Positions 1-12,131 of a stretch of 64,000 nucleotides of DNA are shown piece by piece. The notes beneath the pieces were generated by a model that saw only the letters and a program-made list of their open reading frames with translations, did not search any database and was not told the origin of the DNA. Source of the DNA: Haemonchus contortus (lineage: Eukaryota > Nematoda > Chromadorea > Rhabditida > Trichostrongylidae); contig LS997564.1 in NCBI GenBank assembly GCA_000469685.2, positions 42,116,240-42,180,239 on the forward strand, written 5' to 3'. The translations under genes and the position numbers were made by a program. The stretch's first letter is position 1. Each line of letters starts with the position of its first letter.

Positions 1-3000
1 CAGAAATTCATTTCAATTACTGACCGAAGTGGGAGCTTAAGCGAAGGAACAGCTCAAGAAATGAAGGGATTCTGCACTTTTTCAATTTTTCTCGATGCTA
101 ATCGACCTGCTGTTGCTGGGAATTCAGGAATGTGTTCCACTGAACGGGTCGTGGGGCAACGGCATGTCATCCACGTGATGGGATCGGCAGTATCCATGCA
201 TGTCTTACGTTCACAGCGGAAACTGTGATGGAACTGCCTAGATTCTAGGATTTCGTAGGGCGACCCTGAGGAGTTGATCCCGAGGTTTCAGATTGGCGGT
301 AACCCAGGCTGTTCCCCAGAATTCATATCAGATATTTGTAGGTTCTGTCATCATTTTTATCATGGCTACGTGCGACTTGTCAGTTCAGAAGAGTCAACCA
401 CTTTCAGCGCAGAGAATGCTATGTGGTGGGCCGGAGTCTTAAAACAGCTTCCTAGAAGAAGGGTAATAGATTGGATCAGCGCTTGGATGCGACTCGGAGA
501 GGTGAGAGCGATTAACTTAAAAAGGCGAATCTCATCCGACTAATGAAACGAGAGCAGCGCTTGCAACGATCTGGGCCCGTGATAAGAAGATCATAGGATC
601 GCACGATAAAATCTTAAAAACTGAAAACTAAAAAATGGGCAAGCTGTGAGGAACCTCGAAGTGAAGTTGGATGTATTACTGGGACGCAATGATGTCAAAG
701 TCAGCGCAAACCTGATGAGGGCAGTGGAACTTCTGGCGGCTTGGCGATAAGCCAAGCAGAATAGAAGTGTATTATTGCAACTTGATGCAATCTTGATAGT
801 TTCCTAGCTTGAAGAGATTTGGGTCACGGAGTCCTACCGTCCAACTTGGACCTTGTTCAATGAAGCAACCAGAACAGCTGGGCTCATGTTTCGAGAGAAC
901 CTTCCCGTTTTTCTCTCACACTATAAGCCCGAGCATAGATATGTCCGAACTGATTACGAGGTGTTCCATTGGAAGTAATTTCTGATGCATAGGTAGAAAG
1001 CCCGACATGAACAGAGGGATGATCACGGCTTCGCCGGGATCCATACTGCTATGGAACAACTGTGAAGTAACCATGCTATGCTACTAGTAATGGTAAGGTT
1101 ACAGAAAGAAAAGGGAAATACGGCAAATGGATGGATACGAAGCTCCAGTATCAATGGGAAGCTAATACGCAAACCTTCATAGTTTCACAAAGTGATTGTA
1201 CATTCGTCGGTCGCTAGGGCTTAGTTCTGTTCATTCGATGTCGAAAGAAAGAGAGAGGGCACCTTTCCAACCTCTATTAGAAAACCGTATTACGAACTCA
1301 GATAAGACCAAATCGGAGACAAGTGTTTTCATTGTACCTTATCACAAATGACCTTTGCTTCACTGCTTTAAAGTGGCAAATGCCATTTGTAATGAAGTAC
1401 ATTGAAAGCACGTGTTCCAGATAAAGTACAGATTAAGAAGAGGCAAGACCCCAGAGAAAACCTCTCATCACTACGATCATCCCCATTTCCACGTTTTAGA
1501 GCGCAATGCAAATCTAATACATATCAAACCATTAGAGTAGTATCGGCCAGGGAGAGCTTTCTCGAAGGTGGAAAGTAGTATCCTTCCCGGAGGACACCTC
1601 AAGTACTTTCCCGAACGAAAGCTTCACAAAATGACGAAATAGAACACACGTCAAGGATCCCTCAACTCGTTTTTTTACCCGATCAGGAGTAGTGAGATCA
1701 GTTACATTCTGGTAAACATGGCGCGGTAATGGGATGCTCTCAAAGAGACTTTCCTAAGCGAACGTTCCATACGAGAGTGGCATAAGCTTTGAAAAGCGAA
1801 CGTTAACGAAGACATTCAAATGAAGTAGCTTGTGTATTATCGACCAAGTGGGCTTGGGGAAACTACCGTGGGCAACAAGAGATAAATAGGAAGTAGATTA
1901 AGAGGTAATGAAGGACGAAGGGAGGGATAAAAAGCAACATGACAAACAAGAGCGCTCTCGATTGAAGGAAGAGAAGCATTGCAAAGGTTTAGCCGAAACG
2001 AACCGAATAGTATAATAGAATATGGTATAAAAAGGGGATTATTGGGCTATGAATTCAAACGATGGGAACGGACGAGAACGAAGCCAAAAACTACGCATTT
2101 TGGCACGTAAGAGATTCGACGTTCATTCGGATTCTTTAGGTGATGGGGTTTGGATACACACTTCGTTCCTGCATAGGATATCCGGGAAATACCTGCTCTA
2201 CAAGTCAGTGCTTCTATTTTCTCAGATTCATATCGACCAACCAACGCAGGAATTATGGAAACTTGCCCAGCTTGGGTGGGGTTCAACCCAAGTTTTGACT
2301 CTTTGACCATCGCGGCAGCTCACCACCAACCACAACTTCAGAATGTAAAAGAGCTGTAGCTTGCAGGGCCTGCAAAGGTCCAGCCTAGTGGCACTATCAG
2401 GTACTGTACTCAAATGATTATATCCTGGAAAGAAAATAGGAATTGAAGGCAAGGAATGCGAGCAATAGTAGGACCACTTACGGCATAGCTCACTGTACAA
2501 CTCTGGTAAACGGCCAAACAGCTTTTCTGCTTTGATTTGACTCTCAACGGCGGGTAGTGCGCTACTTCCCGCTGTGAAGATTCGGAATTCCCGTGAAAAG
2601 GCGAATAGTCGCTTTGAAATGATGAAACGCTTTCTGCATAGTTGTTATGGATCTGTGCAAAGCTATTTTCTGAAGTCGATACGTCATGAATTTGGGCTTA
2701 TTCAGTCCTACAAAAACACTTCTGGAGCCTGTAGCAGCTTCTTTCCAGAATGATTCGATTTCAAGAGATGCCCTCACGTTTGAAGGGATACTTTCTCCTC
2801 AGTCTGAGAAGAGACTGACGGAATCGCTAAACGACTGCAGACAAGTTTTTCTAGGCTGCTCATAACCAGCAAACTCGGACATCTTCTTCAGCCGATCCTC
2901 CAACAGCGCCATCCACATAATCGCCGAGCCGTATAAGAGATAGGTGCACGTCGGTAATGGGCCACCACATTGACGGCGGCACCGGAAATTTTGTCAGCAC

Positions 3001-5476
3001 CACTTGCCAGTCTGGCGTTTTGTCAGCCCGTAGACTTATTCCCGGAACGCTGCCATACAGGACATGACAGATTGGTTAGTGAGAACCCTAAGATTGAGGC
3101 AGGAGGCGAAATAATGTTCTCATTACGAGGTGGTTAGTATCAAAGAACACTAGAATTTCTTCTTGGGGTAATCCACTAGTTCGTTGCAGTTGTGTCTGAA
3201 GTTTGGGGCGACAAAGGTAGCGCCTGCAGGTAATCAAGTCGTTCCAAAATTTCCTGCAGAATAGTGATTGTGTTCCGGGGTCGTTTCTGCGGATACCTCA
3301 AAATATTAATCCCGTATCGAGCTCCCTTGCAGAGCGCCGGAAGCTGCTAATTAGACCGGTGAACTATCAGTCGGAAGCTCAATAGCTGCCATTCACTGAC
3401 AAAAATTGACGAAGGAACAAAGTGGAAAATTGAAGACCGCTTCTTAGGGGGAGATGTGACGGATCGCTTTTCTGGTCACCATTCCCTCGAGATTTCCATC
3501 TAGGCGTATCATAAGGTTCAGAACCATCAACTACTGTAAGCGGTTTGAAAAGAAAGAACGTGTGCGAATAGGAACAGACTTTCCGAACACCCCTAGACTT
3601 GACCGGGTTGACATAAGCTCCATTTAGGCTCCCTCTCTGGTGAGAAACGTGACAGCTCTCACTCGCTGTTCCAGATGAGACTACTTAGCGGTCTGAGCTG
3701 GACATTAATTGACGGAACGTCAAGCGTCATCGAAAGAGATGAACTACAAAATGCCCGTCGATGTGCTCGATGTCTTTGTCGAACGGTATTCCATGAGCTG
3801 AGTTTTCAGCGAGTGGGGTAATCAGGGGTTAATGAACCGAACTACACTACAATCCTTCGGATTGGAAAGCGCTCGTTGAAAAGGACCATGATGTCAGGAG
3901 ATTATCTACGAGAAGAATCGAACACTGATCGCGCTCATCACGTTCCAAACGATTCTAGGAAAAGTGTAGCCTGAGCAGCTGTGATGATAGAAAGCCTTTG
4001 CATGAAAAGCTGTCTTCTTCGAAGACGACGACCTCTGCTGGGCGATGGCACATTCCCACGAAGCAATGTGTTTTCGTCGAAGCCGCAGATTTAAATTTCC
4101 ATATTTTGCGCATAAAGCCCTTCAGTGCAGTGAAATTTTATTCGAGTAGAGATCATCAGCGAAAAATGCTTCAATAGCTTGAAGCACTAGGGGGAATGGG
4201 AACTGAGGGACTTCCTTAAAAGACGTCAGGAAGTTCTTGACAAAGACTCCAGCACCATCATTTGACATTTCATGAAATCCAATCAGAACGAGCACCAGAA
4301 AAAGTTTGTGTGTATTTGAAAACGAAGCCGTAAACGTTGAAATGATTGACTGAATTGACTACGATCATCTATCGATACGAACGACGCACCACAAAGTTCC
4401 ATTGAAGATAGTTTGCTGCAGCTTTCGGATAGATTGTGTGATCGGATTGGACTATGAGAAAATTTGAATGCCACAAAATTTGAATGCTGGAAGACGGGAA
4501 CACCTCACAACGCTGCCTTGACCTTAGTCGGAGTTGTTTCAGGAACGTCCTCGCAGAGATGTTCGCTGAATGTACTAAAACCCACCTCGTACCCACTAGA
4601 TTGACATGCCGCATTTATTAGATACAAGGAGGACTTGCTCGGAAGAAGGCATCCTTGCTTTCTCACCTAGCGCCCTATGCGATACGAATAAATGCACAGC
4701 CATGAAAAGTTTCCTTCATTTGACCGTTTTTTACTGATAGAGAGCCGCCATTCCTCATAATAGACAAAGTATCAAGGGATGAGGGCAACTGGAGCGGGTG
4801 GATCGGAAATTGGAATCTCTCCACGTCGACCATGATCGTTCGTCACTGTGGACGAAGGCTAGCGTGGGATGATGACAAACATGCACACAGCACTTGCAGG
4901 CTGTTGTATCTAGCAAATGCGCAACCAAATCCGTACGGGTCTAGAAGTAGCCCAAAGAAGTCCACTTCGTGGAAAGTCGATTTTCCCCCTGCCATCGTCC
5001 CTACTTAACCCATTTCCAGAAAATCGCCTAACAAATCATGTCGTCATGGAGTGCGTGAGGGTTACGCTAGCTAGCCAAACTGCTGCGGGCGTAAAAGACA
5101 TGACAGCCGTTTTTGAGGGAGTCTTCAATAGCTCGGGCATGTTGTTCATCAAATTCCCATATTGGATCTCTAACTTATCGTTCCGCTCATTTGATAAACT
5201 TATGGATTGAGATAAAACTCATCGACTTCGGAAATTGTCTTATTGAAGTGATCTGAATCTCAGATCTACCCGTTCCACAATTTCTCCTGTAGGACAGCGG
5301 GTAACCCGAAGCAAATCCCGTTTGAGAGATTTCTTGAAGGAAAGAACCTGGGTCATAGGACGAACCTCACTGAAGAAATGCGTGATAGAGTGAGAGGAAT
5401 GGAAAACTTTGGCTTCTGAAAAGGAAACAAAGGCAGAAACAGGAAATGATGAAAACCACTCTCTATTATGCTAAAA

Positions 5477-5508
5477 CAGCCATGTTCCATCACTATGGAA
5501 CATGGCTG
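5477..5508. repeat. Perfect 14-bp inverted repeat, 4-nt loop
   Basis: The arm CAGCCATGTTCCAT (5477-5490) is followed by loop CACT and the exact reverse complement (5495-5508). It lies outside any gene I can support. The stem is too short for a nematode microRNA precursor, so it is more likely part of an old foldback repeat. Confidence 0.7.
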
Positions 5509-6280
5509 CAAAAAGTACGACGACGAGCGGGACAGCCAATTCCGTCTTCCTGGATACAAATCGAAAAAGCCTCCTCGACACAAGCCCGACTGCCATGGCA
5601 TGGGGAAGGGTCCTTTGTAATGTTTGTGCTGGTTTTTTGCATTTAAGTCTCATAGATTCTGAAATCCAAGCCACCAAAATTAAAGAAAAAGTTGGTACAC
5701 GCATGAGACCTGCGAGAACTCAAAACGGCAAAGAATGATGCAGATGTTCGGGGTTACGTAGGCCTCGATGTTCCCAGTATCAAAAAAGTAAGACAACGAG
5801 GAAAAGGAGCAGCGGAATGCTAGAAATTCACGGCTCAGCCCGGAACAACTAGTGAATCGTCGAATTGCGTTTGTTTTGGAGGCTCCGGATGTTAACTTCC
5901 TATTGTTCATTCAGAAGGCTTTCCCTTCACTGCCCAACATAAAGCCGCCACAAATCCCAAGCAAATGGAGACGGAAGTGCCTCTTATACTCCGTCCTGTT
6001 TCTTTGGTAACCAGTAAAATGGGTATTTACCCAGGAAAAAGACCTGCTGAATGTGAATTTGCTGAACATTTCATGCTGCTACAAAGTTTTGTCAATCCAA
6101 TTCGTTATAGAATATCAATTTAGCTAACAACCACTTAACTCTTGATCCTTCGGCATTGATTTTCCAATCAGGAATGTGTACAAACCAATGGAACAAACAA
6201 GGGTTGGAGTTGCATACCTTATTGAAAGTACATACTGAAGTAGCAACGCTATGCGATAATTTACATTAAATGATTCGCTA

Positions 6281-6440
6281 AGTGTGTGCGCTGGTTTGTA
6301 GATGAGTTTGCTTGAGTTCGACGGTGTGTGTTTGACCAGAACTTCATAACTCCGGGTTCCGTGGATCTAGAGCGTCCCAATATGGAAGGAATACAAGCTG
6401 CAGGATGGAAACCCTGATGGTAGTTAGTAGGATCATTCTA
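6281..6440 (+). repeat. Diverged copy of dispersed repeat also at 41.59-41.84 kb
   Basis: A GT-rich run followed by TTCATAACTCC, then a CCGTGGATCTAGAGCG-like block and a GCAGGATGG block, matches in order the repeat at 41585-41840, which also follows a GT-rich tract. The order of blocks is shared although the bases have diverged. I infer one dispersed family; no coding capacity is visible. Confidence 0.55.
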
Positions 6441-7140
6441 GAGGGACTGATAAGGAAGCCTAGAAAATAAAAACAGATCACAGATTTGGTTACGCCCTTC
6501 CAGTCAATTTCGAATCCCTGATATGGGGTGTGAAGGAGCCCTAGTTGCTTTAAGACAAGAACTGATAACCACAAGTGTCTGATAGGGAGACATGGAGAGG
6601 AAGAACTTTTGGTCCCGTCACACTCTTCGAACTTTTAGTAAAGGCGTGACGGAGGGAGGGGGCAATAGGATCGTAGATGTTTGGTGACAAGCACTGATAG
6701 CAAGTGATGAGGGCTGATAAAGCTCTGGAAGACAAAGGTCTAGGGTCTGTAATGCTTTTCGAGTTAGCAGCTCAACCTTTTCACTTTGGTGAACGGTATG
6801 TAGAGTGATGGGATTTGCTGAAGAATAGCTGGTGACAAGGACTAACAACACTCCATCGTCAGTCGTTAGTACCACCGCTCCAATCCCTGATATGGGGTGA
6901 AGTCAGGCGATATCTCCTTCAAAGATCAGGAGCGTTGGGCGCCTATCGACTCTACATTATGATTATACAGCGGTCGTAGTCTAGCGCTGGCTTTTGTGAA
7001 TTAGCGACCACATTTGGGCGCAGCAAATCTCTGCACCGATCAAAATCGCCCAGTTGCCTTTGGGCTCTGCAATATTCTTTCGACACGGGTTCCTCACGAA
7101 CTTCGCGAATCGTACGATGCCTGCCGGTCGGATTGGCGAA

Positions 7141-7389
7141 TGGCTGCTTTCATAGTCCGCCGACCGGCCGGCGTGCGTGCCGGCGGAGGCAGTGCTAAGG
7201 GGGAGGAGGGAGGCAGACAGATAGGCAAACAGTACACGCCCCTTCGAGGGGTTGAAAACAAACAACCTTCGAAGGGGCGTGGACTGTTTGCCTTACACTG
7301 TCTGCCTCCCTCCTCCCCCCTAGCACTGCCTCCGCCGGCACGCACGCCGGCCAGCCGGCCGGCCGGCCGGCGGACTATGAAAGCAGCCA
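7141..7389. mobile_element. Foldback (MITE-like) element, family A, copy 1
   Basis: The 249-bp unit starts TGGCTGCTTTCATAGTCCGC and ends with its reverse complement, GGACTATGAAAGCAGCCA. The arms are near-perfect inverted repeats of roughly 110 bp rich in CCGGCCGG and purine/pyrimidine runs, closing on a small loop around GAAAACAAACAACC flanked by CCCTTCGA boxes. Two further members lie at 42780-42839 and 53761-54059. The open frames inside are products of the palindrome, not genes. No clear target-site duplication is visible. Confidence 0.9.
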
Positions 7390-8417
7390 ATCACTGCCCC
7401 TACGCCCGCACAAAGAAAGGTTTTATTGGCTGGGATGGTAACAAGTGATGAAAGGTGAGCCCTCCACGTCAATAGTGCACGTAAGAGCCAGTGACTCCCA
7501 AAAGGCGAAGATACGTTGAAGCAGCCGAAAGTAGTTCACAGAAGAAGGCCCTCGGGTAGGTGGAGTCGCGATAGAATGATCTATAAGGACTCCTTGGATG
7601 GTGGCATCACTTAAACGACGACAACGAACTCTGACTAGCTGTGGAGGGTGACTAACGCGCTTCTTCAGAAACACCCAAAACAGCTATAAATCTTCTTCTA
7701 CATGACAACGCTCGCAAGCACATAGCAACGATGACACGACCGAAAGTTCAGGAGCTCGGCTGAGAAGTACCACCTCATCTACCGTAGTCTCTGACCTAGC
7801 CCCTTTCGACTACCACTTGGTTCGAGCAAAGCGACACCTGAAATAAGCAGCTTAGTAATCAGGGTCAACTCTGAATTGGTTAAGCCAAATTCTTAACAAT
7901 GCCCTCTTCGAATCTCTCTAAAAGTGGGACCTAGGAATAGTCGGAAAGATGGACTTAGGCCTTCGATAGCAAACAGACTATGGTACCATCGATTAATGTT
8001 GCATGCCGATGAATTGAAAGTATCTTGAATTTACTCTGATGGTCGAAAGACTCTGGACAGTCCAATATATGACAATTTGAAAAATACCATAGGAGTAAAG
8101 CAGAGATTTTGATAAAAAGATAAAAAGAGATGAGATGCGAGTGATGGCCAGCAGTGCAAAGATTGGAGGCAAATTCCAGTCCTGACTGAGCACAGCCGAG
8201 AAAAGGTACAGAATGTATGAAGAGACCGCCTGCCACGTTTATTGTTGAATAGGCCCACATCAATAACGCTGGGTAGGTGGTCTGGCCTCCCCGCCGTTTT
8301 CTACTCGGGATTATTTGTACTTTTCGAAAGCCAGGGTTTCATCGCAGGCGCGATAAGCCGATGACCAGCAGCCAAAGGGGAAGGTAAACTGCAACTCTTC
8401 AAAACCATACAAGATTA
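7390..8417. other. No gene seen
   Basis: Nothing codes convincingly here. Short minus-strand frames at 7955-8263 are hydrophobic but overlap one another in all three frames, which is typical of AT-rich non-coding DNA. Confidence 0.5.
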
Positions 8418-8603
8418 ATGAAGATTAGTGGTGTTTTTGAGATTATTTCCTGCCTCCTACAGATGCCTGCTCCCTGCCGACGTTTGAGGGAGATGGAGCT
8501 CACCCTGAAGCTCCTTATCTTCGCCATGATTGTGTTTGCATACTTATTACCTTACCTAGACATGAAGATTCAAATGAAGGCCCAGCAAAAGCGCTCACCC
8601 TAA
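8418..8603 (+). CDS. Possible small single-pass membrane protein (hypothetical)
   Basis: I do not recognise this protein. The frame from 8418 is 61 codons, but an acceptor-like CCTCCTACAG ends directly before an internal ATG at 8463, giving a 46-residue product starting MPAPCRRLREMELTLKL. The 46-residue form has a basic N-terminus, one hydrophobic segment of about 17 residues (LKLLIFAMIVFAYLLPY) and a charged tail ending QQKRSP. This layout is common for small mitochondrial or ER membrane proteins, but I cannot name a family. An AATAAA sits just after the stop (about 8611). There is no neighbour to support a function. A chance frame is the main alternative. Confidence 0.35.
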   Translation: MKISGVFEIISCLLQMPAPCRRLREMELTLKLLIFAMIVFAYLLPYLDMKIQMKAQQKRSP

Positions 8604-10668
8604 AAGAATGAAATAAAAGGAGTATCGACCAATGCCAAACCTGAAGATTGGAATAAAGAGAGGAAATCAGAGTGAGGCGCGAGAATGTGAGAGACCCACT
8701 AACAAAATTAAAGAGCTGTCTTCATGATAATTATTACCATTCAAGAGTTTGGAATTATTTCGCTGCATTCATAACGATAACCAGTTCGGAGTAAAAAGTA
8801 GAAGCAAACCACATTAAGGAACAAGAGTGAAGCTGCCAGAATCTTAACTAACCAGATCCATCAAGCAGCAGAAGTGCCATCAAGTCCGAACTAAGAGGAA
8901 AAGCGATTGCTGAATCACTTTGAACCAGACGCTATACACTTCATTGATTAATGTTGCAGATTCCCCTAGTCGAATCTCAGCGTTAGAGCGAGCAAGGCAG
9001 CACATAAGTTACTTCTGCGAGCCTTCCCTTTGGAAGCAGCTACAATTTTCAAAGAAAAAGGTTGACGGCCTACGAAGACATTGTCGATAGCATTCGCTGT
9101 AGTCTTTACACCACCAGTTGCTCAGTTGGAATTGTTCAAAGAACATGAACGCTTCTATCTCGTTGACAGGACGCTATGGAAGGGAGTAACATATGAAGAA
9201 AATACAAGTCAGCATCCGAAAAGCAGTGGGTAGCATGAAAAGCAAGCTAATTTGCGTAGAAGTAGCGATAAGGAATAATACAGTAACCGGAAACAGTAGC
9301 GGTGTCCAAGCAGAACGCAGAAAGTTCACGATCAGAATAAGGGATACAGGTGCGATAACCAACAGCTTATTTCACTCAAGCGGATTCGCTGTTAACATAA
9401 GGAGCTCTGAAGGATGAAGGAAGCATTGACCAATAAAAAATTTTTATTTAATGCGAAACGTGGAAGATTAGAACCTCGGAGGCGAAAGAGGCATCGTAAG
9501 ATAGCAACAGCTTCTACTCTCACTACTCATTCCTATCATTTATTAACTGATGTCGATCAGAAAACTTCCAGCTAGTCACGGTTCCATGACATGAACCATT
9601 TTACACGCCATATTCAGTTGACATGAACCAATGAACCACTTTACACGCTTTTGATCATTCCACTCATGACCTCCGTCTTGTCTGGCTTGTCTTCCTATTG
9701 AAGTCCTAACAGTTAGTGTGTCACTACACGATGCGGATAAAAACCTCAAGGCCTCGACAACAAACCTTACAAGTTTGAGGTAACAAGATAGCTGGCTTGT
9801 AAGCAAGCTCCACCGTGCAGTCGAAGATAGAGCACATACCCCGACATAGGACTCCGTGGGTCCAAAATGTACAACAGAAATCGAGATGTTAATCGATGGA
9901 TGTCACAAACTGCTGGGCAAGCAATTTTATGAATTCTCCCAGAACAGACTGTGAATTTAGATGCTTAAGGCCAGATGGGTGAACTCGGAAATTGATCCTA
10001 GATCACACGTGTGTAGCATGGCCATCCGGCCTGCGCTAACATGCCTCCGCCACCTCATAACGATAACGGAAAGAAGTGACACCCACATGCCATTGAAGCC
10101 GCGCAATAACTCATAAGAGTAACGAAGAAAATCTCGTAATTCATCGACGAGATTGCATTCTAAGAGAATCACGAGTGGTGAAAAAAAGATTGGGCAAAGT
10201 TGCTACAGAACTGGTGCAGTGCAATGCTGAATGACGGTTGCAACCTAATTATGACGCTGCAGTCCCCAGAGCCCTTAAGTGCCCGAAATGAATTACGTTC
10301 CTGAAGCGGACATCCGGGAGCATAGATCGGAATCTCAGAGAAGAGACAAGGTCACCCTTAATTTCAGACACAATTGTGAAGAGCAAATTCATGAGCATAC
10401 CGTTCTACTGAAATGTCAGCACATATTTCAGGTGGAAATGCTATATTCTTCTACTCAACAGAATAAAGCAAAAGGTCTTCAAGGGCCTATAAGTGTAGTC
10501 CAATTTTGCTAACATTACTAAGAGCCCCGGTTTTGAATACCTTTATGTATGTATACACGCCTCAGAAACTCGGACTCCACGCGAGCAGAATAAGCATGCA
10601 GTCGACGTCATTGAATGAGCTGAGGAATGGGCGATGTTCGGCACTTCTCGATAAACACAAGTGGTGAA

Positions 10669-10716
10669 CGACTGGGGATGACGAAGATCCGCACGACTGG
10701 GGATGACGAAGATCCG
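10669..10716 (+). repeat. Two-copy 25-bp tandem repeat
   Basis: CGACTGGGGATGACGAAGAT followed by CCG occurs at 10669-10691 and again at 10694-10716, a period of 25 bp. It appears to be a simple local duplication without associated features. Confidence 0.8.
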
Positions 10717-12100
10717 AGCTCCGGCAACGAACAGAGATCAGTGCCGTCGTCGTTTACGTCGAAGATAGTTAGACCGGACCCACTGTGCGATTTTGCGGTG
10801 TCCGTCGAACCAGGAAGGTTACTGACCATGATTGGATCCCTTGAACACCGGAACGGCCTCCCGCGCGATGGTCAGCCTACTTCGCGAGAGTCCTAACGAG
10901 GGGATTGCTATTCCTCGTGTCCCTCGAACTAGAACGATCCAGTGGACTTCTCCGACAGGGATTAATGGAGACGCTACTGGTGCCCGTTCGAGGAAATCAA
11001 TGATCAACGTGATGACAGTTCATACATGCAGTGACGTGCGCCCAATTTTATTACTGTAGTGTTGTTACAATTGTATTTACTATGAATGCAGAGAAGATTT
11101 TCGATTGAAAGTTCTAAAAATAAACAGTTTTGATTTCACAATCCCTGTGATGAAGCAACGGAAAAGGTAATGGATAACTTTCAGCTCATCATATTGCAAC
11201 AGTTGCAGGCAATCCAAAGGCATAATTCGTGAAACGAAAACGAGACCGCAAGAGAAAGTCCAGTCATTAGTGACGATCCCAAAGTGATTGCATGAGTATA
11301 CATTCTAAATTGCGCGTGGCTTCGTAATTATGCAAGCGTCAGCCACGAGACTTCTCTCATTTCCGCTATTTTGCGTAGCGATGATCACTTATTAGATGCA
11401 GGGCTCAGCCTCATGCGCTCATAGCAATCCAGCTCACCGTTCCTGAGCGAAGTACAACGATAAAAAATAAATATATACAAAAGGGTTCATCTACTTCGAG
11501 TTTGAAGACGACAATTTGGACTTGCCTGCCAGTATCAAACGAGTCGAGGCGTCAACTTTGAACAAATTACGAATGCCCAGAAAGTAGACGTATAAAAAAA
11601 TCCGAGGAAGTTCAGGAGTAACATTTTCAGGAGTAACTGAACCCACCAGTCGATTCCTTTAGGCATAGGGACATTCTGTCCCGCATCCCACTCTGCTCCG
11701 GCTCGAGTAGTCTTCACGGTTAATTCATCTACTCGATTCTTTCAGTAAACAGTTTCCGGAGACGATGCTACAGTTAAATGACCGGTGATAATGTCAGTAC
11801 AAATGCAAGCTTTTCTTCCCTATATGCATCCTGACTACATATAAATCTGCTTCTGAAACCTTTGAACTTGACTTAAGCAGGACTCTTCCCAAGAGGGTTG
11901 GGTGTGCACGGCACCAGCCTATCAAGGTAAGAAATGCCCTACGCCTGACCAAATTAGGAAATCAGAGGCTGGGAAAAAGCGAACAGAGCCTAGAACCGGC
12001 TTAGTCGACTTGCACGACCAAGGCGGACGAGTTCTTAGGTGATCCCACAAATTTCAGAAGGTACACACGAGGTAGACAACGAATCAAAGTTTCTCGTTCT

Positions 12101-12131
12101 GCCTATTCATAGAATATTTCTATGAATAGGC
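12101..12131. repeat. 14-bp perfect hairpin with extended imperfect stem
   Basis: GCCTATTCATAGAA (12101-12114), loop TAT, then its exact reverse complement (12118-12131). The pairing continues imperfectly outward (CTCGTTCT against GAAGTGAGA), for about 25 bp in total. It is in intergenic DNA and its role is unknown. Confidence 0.7.

Larger units (their letters stand above)
1..7140. other. No supportable gene; degenerate repeat-rich DNA
   Basis: All six frames were read. Open frames are under 100 codons, carry no recognisable motif, lie on both strands over the same bases, and are not bounded by convincing splice sites that join in phase. The stretch contains a short perfect hairpin near 5.48 kb and a diverged copy, near 6.3 kb, of a repeat that recurs at 41.6 kb. 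I see no RNA gene. Confidence 0.55.

Noticed and set aside
5353..5738. Several overlapping frames around 5.5 kb on both strands
   Set aside because: They cover a perfect hairpin and mirror each other; no conserved motif.
7014..7448. 144-codon plus-strand frame
   Set aside because: Most of it lies within foldback family A copy 1, and a mirror frame exists on the other strand because the element is palindromic.
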